A stretch of DNA of 36,626 nucleotides. Source: Clostridia bacterium (lineage in GTDB: Bacteria; Bacillota; Clostridia; Peptostreptococcales; Anaerovoracaceae). Shown here one piece after another: positions 32,167-36,626 of the stretch. The notes beneath the pieces are model-generated. The model searched no databases and had not been told where the DNA came from. It saw only the letters and a program-made list of their open reading frames with translations. The DNA is taken from NCBI GenBank assembly GCA_902363595.1, contig CABJAP010000024.1, forward strand, positions 1 through 36,626, written 5' to 3'. Each line of letters opens with the position of its first letter. Position 1 is the first letter of the stretch. A program made the position numbers and the translations under genes.

Positions 32167-32532
32167 ATGAAAAAATTAGAACAGGTGGAAAAAGCAAGAC
32201 AATTAATAGTGTGCTTAAGGCAATTAAAGGAAGAAAATTATAACACTTCGTATCTATTAGAAAAGCTCACAGAGACAAATATTGATAGAGATTATGATGA
32301 GGATTATTTAGGGTTTATGATTACTTTAGACGAAAATACTGACGGAAAAATAGGAATAACTTTTTATCCTCAGATATATTTTAATGAGGTTAGTAGAAAG
32401 TTTGAAACTCACACAGCTGAAATAACTATGACGACAGGTTGTCCCGTCATAATCGAACCTGAAATAAATGATAAAAATTGCATGAAACTACGGGAATTTT
32501 TAAATGATTATATATATAAAACTTTAATTTAA
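32167..32532 (+). CDS. Hypothetical protein of accessory block
   Basis: A 121-residue soluble protein starting MKKLEQVEKARQLIVCLRQL. An N-terminal helical region is followed by a beta-rich acidic middle and a terminal helix. AAAGGAT lies before the ATG. It is the third gene of the first accessory operon and is followed by a terminator. Family not recognised. Confidence 0.55.
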   Translation: MKKLEQVEKARQLIVCLRQLKEENYNTSYLLEKLTETNIDRDYDEDYLGFMITLDENTDGKIGITFYPQIYFNEVSRKFETHTAEITMTTGCPVIIEPEINDKNCMKLREFLNDYIYKTLI

Positions 32533-32570
32533 TTAAATAAGTTGTTTGGTGCAACAGATTTTTGATGATA

Positions 32571-32607
32571 AAAAGACAAGACCAACTTGAAAGCGGCCTT
32601 GTCTTTT
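32571..32607 (+). terminator. Terminator of first accessory operon
   Basis: AAAAGACAAG pairs with CTTGTCTTTT and the T-run continues. It lies about 40 bases after the stop of the 121-residue gene. Confidence 0.8.
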
Positions 32608-32712
32608 TTGTGTTAAGCAATAACTTATAAATTTACTGCAATCCACGCTCCCCAGATAGGAAGCGGCTAATTAAGCTGTTGCTTAAAAAATAATTTTTCT
32701 TTTGACACGTTT

Positions 32713-32783
32713 AGTGTACAATATTTTGCTGGAGCTGTCAAGATCCAAAGTTTTTGCACTTTTGTAATATTTTATTGTAAAAG
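32713..32783 (+). promoter_or_regulatory. Operator candidates upstream of csd1-like operon
   Basis: AGTGTACAATA at 32713-32723 exactly repeats the sequence at the first accessory promoter. CTTTTGTAATA and TATTGTAAAAG (32759-32769 and 32773-32783) form an imperfect dyad ending three bases before the -35 box. This 32533-32844 stretch otherwise contains no gene. Confidence 0.45.
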
Positions 32784-32785
32784 TA

Positions 32786-32814
32786 TTGACAAGAGTAATA
32801 TTTTCCTGTATACT
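32786..32814 (+). promoter_or_regulatory. Strong promoter of csd1-like operon
   Basis: TTGACA (32786-32791), a 17-base spacer, TATACT (32809-32814). AAAGGAGG follows before the ATG at 32845. Confidence 0.85.
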
Positions 32815-32844
32815 AGTATCATCAGATAAAGGAGGAATGAAGAA

Positions 32845-33177
32845 ATGAAAAACTACGAATTTTATGGAATAAGAATAGATTATGAACATTATTACAAAGT
32901 TGGTGATATACACGACCCAAGCCATCAGTGGTGGCAAGATGACCCGGAAGATGGAAGTGAATTTAATGAAGAAGAAAACGCATGGGACGGCGGAGCCCTC
33001 AATGGCACAAGCGCATTTGCTTGTACGCTCGAAAATATTGACGAAGTTGTTCAGTATGCGAAAGCCCATTTCGTCGGCCATGCAATATATTTAATCGGCG
33101 GCAACATTTCTGAACTTGGAAATGATAAAAACGAAATTATTATTCAGGACGCCGAAATTTTACAGGTGATCGAATAG
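32845..33177 (+). CDS. Hypothetical small acidic phage protein
   Basis: A 110-residue acidic protein (MKNYEFYGIRIDYEHYY ... SHQWWQDDPEDG ... AIYLIGGN ... EIIIQDAEIL). It resembles in layout other small proteins of Bacillota phages and plasmids, but I cannot give a function. It is the first gene of a three-gene operon with the csd1-like protein. Strong acidity and small size are common in anti-defence proteins, so a role of that kind is possible but unproven. Confidence 0.6.
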   Translation: MKNYEFYGIRIDYEHYYKVGDIHDPSHQWWQDDPEDGSEFNEEENAWDGGALNGTSAFACTLENIDEVVQYAKAHFVGHAIYLIGGNISELGNDKNEIIIQDAEILQVIE

Positions 33178-33186
33178 GAGGTAAAG

Positions 33187-33783
33187 ATGCAAAAAAGAAT
33201 AAACGGCAAGCTGTACAATACGGAAACATCAAAGGAGCTGGCCCGCATTAATAGCGGGCGCTCCCCTTCCGACTCTAATTATTACGAAGAAGCCTTATAC
33301 CGGACTAAGAGCGGCAACTTTTTTTTACATGGCTGGGGACATGGTAATTCCAGGTATGGAGAATGGCTCGGGACGAGCGGAAGCGATGGAGAAAAAATCA
33401 TACCATTTACCTTGGAAGAAGCGAAACAATGGGGAACAAATAATTTATCAAAAGCCCAATCCGCAGAAATCTTTAAAAAGTTAGAACAAAAAAAATTAAA
33501 AATTACTGCGGATGTATTAGTAGATACAAAAAATGTAATCGATCGATTAAAAAAGAATACTAAAAAATCAACCGGAGAAATTATCGATACGGCAATCCGG
33601 ATGATGGAGGAGGAAAAAATGGAAAAAATAAAAATTTATGGTATGGATGAAGAAGTTATGGTAAATCTGGATCAAGATACATTTATAGACGAAGCAACCG
33701 GATATGAAATCTATATTGCCGAAGATGGTCGGTGGATCGCCGAAGACGATGCACTTGGGGAATGGGTACAAATAAAAGGATAG
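33187..33783 (+). CDS. Hypothetical two-part phage protein
   Basis: A 198-residue protein. Residues 1-100 (KRINGKLYNTETSKELARI, YYEEALYRTKSGNFFLHGWG, EEAKQWGTNNL) match a small domain repeatedly seen in mobile elements of Bacillota. Residues 105-145 are charged and helical. The last 54 residues form an acidic unit starting MEKIKIYGMDEEVM. A near-perfect GGAGGAGG precedes an in-frame ATG at 33619, so a 54-residue form may also be made. The gene begins nine bases after the previous one. Function unknown. Confidence 0.6.
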   Translation: MQKRINGKLYNTETSKELARINSGRSPSDSNYYEEALYRTKSGNFFLHGWGHGNSRYGEWLGTSGSDGEKIIPFTLEEAKQWGTNNLSKAQSAEIFKKLEQKKLKITADVLVDTKNVIDRLKKNTKKSTGEIIDTAIRMMEEEKMEKIKIYGMDEEVMVNLDQDTFIDEATGYEIYIAEDGRWIAEDDALGEWVQIKG

Positions 33784-34563
33784 GTGATAACAATGGTATG
33801 GGACATGCTCATAAAATACTACGACAACGCCGAAAAAAACGGTGCTGTCAGTGAAGAAGGTATTACGCCAATCGCACACACGAAAATACAATGTACCTTT
33901 GGCATATTAATTGATCTCAAGGGCACGTTTAAAATGGCAATGTTTATTAATCAGCCAGTCTTGACTCCATGTACAATTGACAGCGAGGCCAGAACAAGCG
34001 GCATTGCTCCGCACTTAATTAATGATAATTTATCATACGTCACGTTAATGCAAGGTTATGAGGAGAGGCATACTCAATATATCGATCAGCTTGACGCATA
34101 TGTATCTGACAGCGATGATCCGTTTGCAATTGCAGTTTTAACTTACATTTTAAACGGCACACTAATAGATGATATTGCGCCACTGATTGAGCAGTTGCCA
34201 GCGCAAAAAAGAGCAAATCTGAAAGCATTAAACGTTGGGTTCGGCGTATATGAGCTTTGCAACATTCGATCCGAAGTCAATAATCAATGGATCGATTACT
34301 ATATAAACGCCTTACCAATAAACGGAATCTGTCCAGTCACGGGTAAAGAGGCACATATACCTTCAAAATATCCAAGTAACATTTTGTCACACGCTCGGAT
34401 GGCTAAACTATTTAGCAATAAAGCCGACATTTTGACAGATATGGACAGTCTATTGCCCGGATATATTGCGAGTCAAAAAATCATTCACACATTACAATTT
34501 CTGTGTGACGAGAAGAATATCACAAACAGAAAAGATGATCCGATATTTATTTTGGGAAAGTAA
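33784..34563 (+). CDS. Cas8c/Csd1 N-terminal-like protein, solitary, phage-borne
   Basis: A 259-residue protein starting near MVWDMLIKYYDNAEKNG (the second ATG at 33793 is also possible). Its order of segments follows the N-terminal half of the type I-C protein Cas8c/Csd1: the opening LxKYYD helix, RTSGIAPHLINDNLSYV (family RTSGIxPxFLxDNxxYV), NGICPVTGKEAHI (family CLVTGExAPI), then a helix IASQKIIHTLQFL (family SQKAHxALRWL). It stops just after the strand that follows. Full Csd1 is about 570-620 residues and the C-terminal half is missing. No other cas gene or CRISPR repeat is present. It is the last gene of the operon. Confidence 0.7.
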   Translation: MITMVWDMLIKYYDNAEKNGAVSEEGITPIAHTKIQCTFGILIDLKGTFKMAMFINQPVLTPCTIDSEARTSGIAPHLINDNLSYVTLMQGYEERHTQYIDQLDAYVSDSDDPFAIAVLTYILNGTLIDDIAPLIEQLPAQKRANLKALNVGFGVYELCNIRSEVNNQWIDYYINALPINGICPVTGKEAHIPSKYPSNILSHARMAKLFSNKADILTDMDSLLPGYIASQKIIHTLQFLCDEKNITNRKDDPIFILGK

Positions 34564-34575
34564 TAACAGAAAATC

Positions 34576-34601
34576 AGCCGCAAGGTATAACCCCTGCGGC
34601 T
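34576..34601 (+). terminator. Terminator of csd1-like operon
   Basis: AGCCGCA pairs with TGCGGCT around a 12-base loop, followed by TTT. It lies 13 bases after the stop. The 34602-34713 stretch shows no gene. Confidence 0.7.
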
Positions 34602-34713
34602 TTTGTAATCTCCTCTCCCCGCTTCCAAAGAAGGAAAGTTATCATTATTATATATGATACCTCGCTTCGGTCAACCCAAACGCAATAACATGAGCATTTT
34701 CCGCAACAAAAAA

Positions 34714-34741
34714 GCCCCGGACAGGATCACTCCCCCGGGGC
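34714..34741 (-). terminator. Terminator of the lysis operon
   Basis: GCCCCGG pairs with CCGGGGC. On the minus strand it is followed by TTTTTT at 34713-34708. It lies 12 bases after the stop of the last lysis gene. Confidence 0.85.
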
Positions 34742-34752
34742 ATAGGTATGGG

Positions 34753-35049
34753 CTATGAGCGTGACGCTTTTTCACGGGCATAGTCCTCAATTTTGTGTTT
34801 TACATTTCTTTGGTATTCATAGGCTTCGTCAAGTTCACCGTTCGCAGGCTTCCCATCGAGGACGCAGCTTACAAGTTCTTTGTTGACACAAAATGAGGCA
34901 TTGATCGCCTCCAGTGTCAGCTGCTCCCGCTTGTCCCTGTCCTCTTCCCTTGTCTGGGATTTCCGTTGTCCGGACTTAATGGCGTGCAGGATCACGCCCG
35001 CAATGATTGTTGTGGCAATGCTTAATATCGTAGTCAAGGCTGTTTCCAT
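34753..35049 (-). CDS. Small phage membrane protein of lysis block
   Basis: A 98-residue protein with an N-terminal membrane helix (ALTTILSIATTIIAGVILHAI) and a long charged cytoplasmic or extracellular tail. It lies directly after the holin gene with a four-base gap. Its position and layout fit XhlA-like holin partners or membrane anchors of phage lysis cassettes. The ATG at 35049 is preferred, with AAGGGGAG eleven bases upstream. Confidence 0.6.
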   Translation of the reverse strand: METALTTILSIATTIIAGVILHAIKSGQRKSQTREEDRDKREQLTLEAINASFCVNKELVSCVLDGKPANGELDEAYEYQRNVKHKIEDYAREKASRS

Positions 35050-35053
35050 CGGC

Positions 35054-35302
35054 TTAAATCTCCCCTTCATGCTCCAGCGTAGCAATGACCTCTTTTTTCG
35101 CCCTGGCTTTCCTTGTTACGTCGTTGTCTTTCCACCATGCCCAGAGCGTTGCCAATGCCGCCAGCGCCTCAGAGATCAATTCTGTGGCTCCGTTCTCGTC
35201 GATTGGCAGCGGGGATAGCCCCTTATTCACAAGGATCATATTGATCCACACTACAACCAACACAAGTGTTCTGATGATTAGATTTCTTACTTCTTTATTC
35301 AT
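35054..35302 (-). CDS. SPP1-type phage holin
   Basis: An 82-residue protein. A first helix (IIRTLVLVVVWINMILVNKG) is followed by the turn SPLPIDE, a second helical region (ELISEALAALATLWAWWKDN) and a basic tail. This is the pattern of the Holin_SPP1/XhlB family, which makes the membrane hole for endolysin release. AAGGAGGAATTGAAC precedes the ATG. It follows the amidase gene by 13 bases. Confidence 0.85.
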   Translation of the reverse strand: MNKEVRNLIIRTLVLVVVWINMILVNKGLSPLPIDENGATELISEALAALATLWAWWKDNDVTRKARAKKEVIATLEHEGEI

Positions 35303-35315
35303 GTTCAATTCCTCC

Positions 35316-36323
35316 TTATAATCTGCTGTTAATATATCTCTGCCATGCCTTAACGGTAGCTGGCCCCATGCTGCCGTCAATATTACCGGCATAAAGCCCT
35401 TTTGCTTTTAACCACTTTTGCATCGCCTTTACCGTTGCCTTACCGCACCAGCCGTCTACTTTTGCGCCAACAAGCTTTTGCACCGCCTTAATCAGCGCAG
35501 AGCCACCTTTGCAGTTATTTGTAAACTCCCATGATCCTGTATAGGCGTTTGGCAGATACTTTTTATTGCTGGGTGGCTGATTGGATACAATGCCGTCAAT
35601 CGTCGTTTTAAGGACTTTTTGCGACTTCCGGGTGCAATCCTTGCCCCAGGAGCCGTCAACATCAAGTTTATCTTTTTTAGCAGGCTGTGCTGGGACTGGT
35701 TTTGCTGGCTCCGGTTTTGGCGTGCTATTACCTGATCCTGTGCCTTTAACCGTCCCGCAAAACACCTCGCAGATGCCCTCTGCGATGCCCAGAGCGATTT
35801 TTTTGCTCCATGCGGGGTCAAGGATATACTTGATATCAACTTTGCTGTCCATAAATCCACACTCGATGAGACAGGCGGGCATATCTGTATAACGGATCAC
35901 GTAAAAGTTTGCCGTCCTGGTACCGTCCGCCCGGTTGCCTTTAAGTCCGGCCCTCTTGATTGCATGCTTATAGATTGCGCTCTGGGCCTTTTTGCTCTTT
36001 GCCTGGCAGCCCTTGGATACATAAACCTCCGTACCTCCGCCAGAGCTGCCGCCAACGCCGCTATTGTGATGCACGCTGATGTAAAAGTCCGCACCCCAGG
36101 CGTTTGCTTTGCGTACTCTGCTCTCAAGAGAGACGTCCGTGCTGCCGTCCGTATCATCCATACGCTTTACAGTGTGTCCGGCTGATTTGAGTAGTCTCCC
36201 CAGTTCGTCCGCTACCCGGTCATTTAAGACCCACTCTCGTGTCTCGTGTTTGTCCAACTTTTTCATGCAGCGCTTTCCCGGCGTATGTTTGCCGTGTCCT
36301 GCATCAATTGCTATTTTTGCCAT
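35316..36323 (-). CDS. Phage N-acetylmuramoyl-L-alanine amidase (endolysin)
   Basis: A 335-residue protein. Residues 1 to about 180 are an Amidase_3 domain with its zinc and catalytic residues (DAGHG, a Glu in the KHETREW segment, SVHHNS, IECGFMD). A Pro/Lys linker is followed by a C-terminal cell-wall-binding region of peptidoglycan-binding type repeats (VDGSWGKDC, VDGWCGKAT, IDGSMGPAT). It cuts the bond between muramic acid and the stem peptide during lysis. No signal peptide is seen, so export depends on the holin. It precedes the holin gene. Confidence 0.93.
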   Translation of the reverse strand: MAKIAIDAGHGKHTPGKRCMKKLDKHETREWVLNDRVADELGRLLKSAGHTVKRMDDTDGSTDVSLESRVRKANAWGADFYISVHHNSGVGGSSGGGTEVYVSKGCQAKSKKAQSAIYKHAIKRAGLKGNRADGTRTANFYVIRYTDMPACLIECGFMDSKVDIKYILDPAWSKKIALGIAEGICEVFCGTVKGTGSGNSTPKPEPAKPVPAQPAKKDKLDVDGSWGKDCTRKSQKVLKTTIDGIVSNQPPSNKKYLPNAYTGSWEFTNNCKGGSALIKAVQKLVGAKVDGWCGKATVKAMQKWLKAKGLYAGNIDGSMGPATVKAWQRYINSRL

Positions 36324-36363
36324 AATAATTCCTTTCTCCCTCTCTCTTCGAGGGTATAAAAAT

Positions 36364-36379
36364 AGACCCCTTGAGGTCT
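36364..36379 (-). terminator. Weak hairpin after tail gene
   Basis: AGACC pairs with GGTCT and TATTTTTAT follows on the minus strand. It stands between the tail-type gene and the amidase gene and is probably a partial terminator. Confidence 0.4.
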
Positions 36380-36380
36380 G

Positions 36381-36626
36381 TTATAACTGATAGGTCGTGC
36401 ATATCCGGTAGGTTTGCCCAACTGCCATATTGAGTGACGCATCCGCAGAGTATACCATTAATGAGCCGGTCGGTATTACCCATAAAATTGCAAGCTTGCA
36501 AACTGCTCCTTGAGCAACATATACTGTGCGGATCGTCGTTAGCTGTGGACGGTACTCCTCTGGGATAATGCCAATTTGGATACCACCACTACCATTAAGT
36601 GTGTGTGTTGTTTTTACTGTTGCCAA
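36381..36626 (-). CDS. Phage structural protein, partial (5' end outside)
   Basis: An 81-residue beta-rich C-terminal fragment (GIQIGIIPEEYRPQL, VCKLAILWVIPTGSLMVYSAD) whose reading frame stays open to the window edge. Its place upstream of the amidase gene fits a baseplate or tail-tip protein, perhaps with a carbohydrate-binding jelly-roll end. Identity is not certain. The true start lies beyond the window. Confidence 0.6.
   Translation of the reverse strand: MATVKTTHTLNGSGGIQIGIIPEEYRPQLTTIRTVYVAQGAVCKLAILWVIPTGSLMVYSADASLNMAVGQTYRICTTYQL

Noticed and set aside
32702..32722. A second promoter TTGACA ... TACAAT upstream of the csd1-like operon
   Set aside because: The hexamers are only nine bases apart, too close for a promoter. 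The sequence is better seen as an operator copy.
33784..34563. A local type I-C CRISPR-Cas system
   Set aside because: Only a Csd1-like N-terminal half is present. No cas3, cas5, cas7, cas1, cas2 or regular direct repeats with spacers were seen on either side within the window.

Overview
The window looks like the chromosome of an anaerobic, low-to-medium GC member of the Clostridia (Bacillota). The reasons are an IspH protein fused to ribosomal S1 repeats, strong AAGGAGG-type ribosome binding sites, a clostridial Flp/Tad pilus cluster, and a tandem glycine riboswitch. A gut relative of Emergencia, Aminipila or Anaerovorax is only a guess. No rRNA, tRNA, CRISPR array or insertion sequence was found.

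Layout. (1) 148-5981, minus strand: housekeeping genes for a shikimate-kinase-like protein, MTA/SAH nucleosidase, the IspH-S1 fusion, RarA, a SPOR protein and an HdeD-type membrane protein. (2) 6145-7041: two very small genes with their own promoters and terminators. (3) 7042-10517, minus: an amino-acid permease and a saccharopine-dehydrogenase-like enzyme behind a tandem glycine riboswitch with an overlapping terminator. (4) 10571-12297, plus: remains of a sigma-54 activator, a sigma-54 promoter and a broken nitrilase. (5) 12505-24013: a long minus-strand operon flanked by two LuxR-type regulators. It encodes a thiamine-diphosphate 2-oxoacid/acetoin dehydrogenase complex (E1 alpha, E1 beta, a free lipoyl protein, a minimal E2 and E3), then an SDR oxidoreductase, a VOC protein, a small membrane protein, an NCS1 transporter, lipoate ligase and a zinc alcohol dehydrogenase. 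(6) 24277-25560: an M28 peptidase. (7) 25730-30880, minus: the distal part of a Tad (Flp pilus) operon whose ATPase gene cpaF/tadA survives only as its 3' end. (8) About 30880 to the window end: the end of a prophage or related element lying inside cpaF.

The element ends in a classical lysis block on the minus strand (tail-type protein, amidase with peptidoglycan-binding repeats, SPP1-type holin, small membrane protein). Next to the junction lies a plus-strand accessory block of small unknown genes, with an XRE repressor and divergent consensus promoters. The last operon in this block (32845-34563) has its own strong promoter and terminator. It ends in a 259-residue protein that matches the N-terminal half of the type I-C CRISPR protein Cas8c/Csd1, with no other cas gene in view. 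This is the most interesting object in the window: a candidate phage-borne Cas mimic that could antagonise, or otherwise interact with, a type I-C Cascade.

The 2-oxoacid dehydrogenase operon appears self-contained: import through NCS1, lipoylation by LplA, oxidation by E1/E2/E3, and side oxidoreductases. Its true substrate cannot be read from the sequence. Functions are assigned by reading motifs, not by database search.
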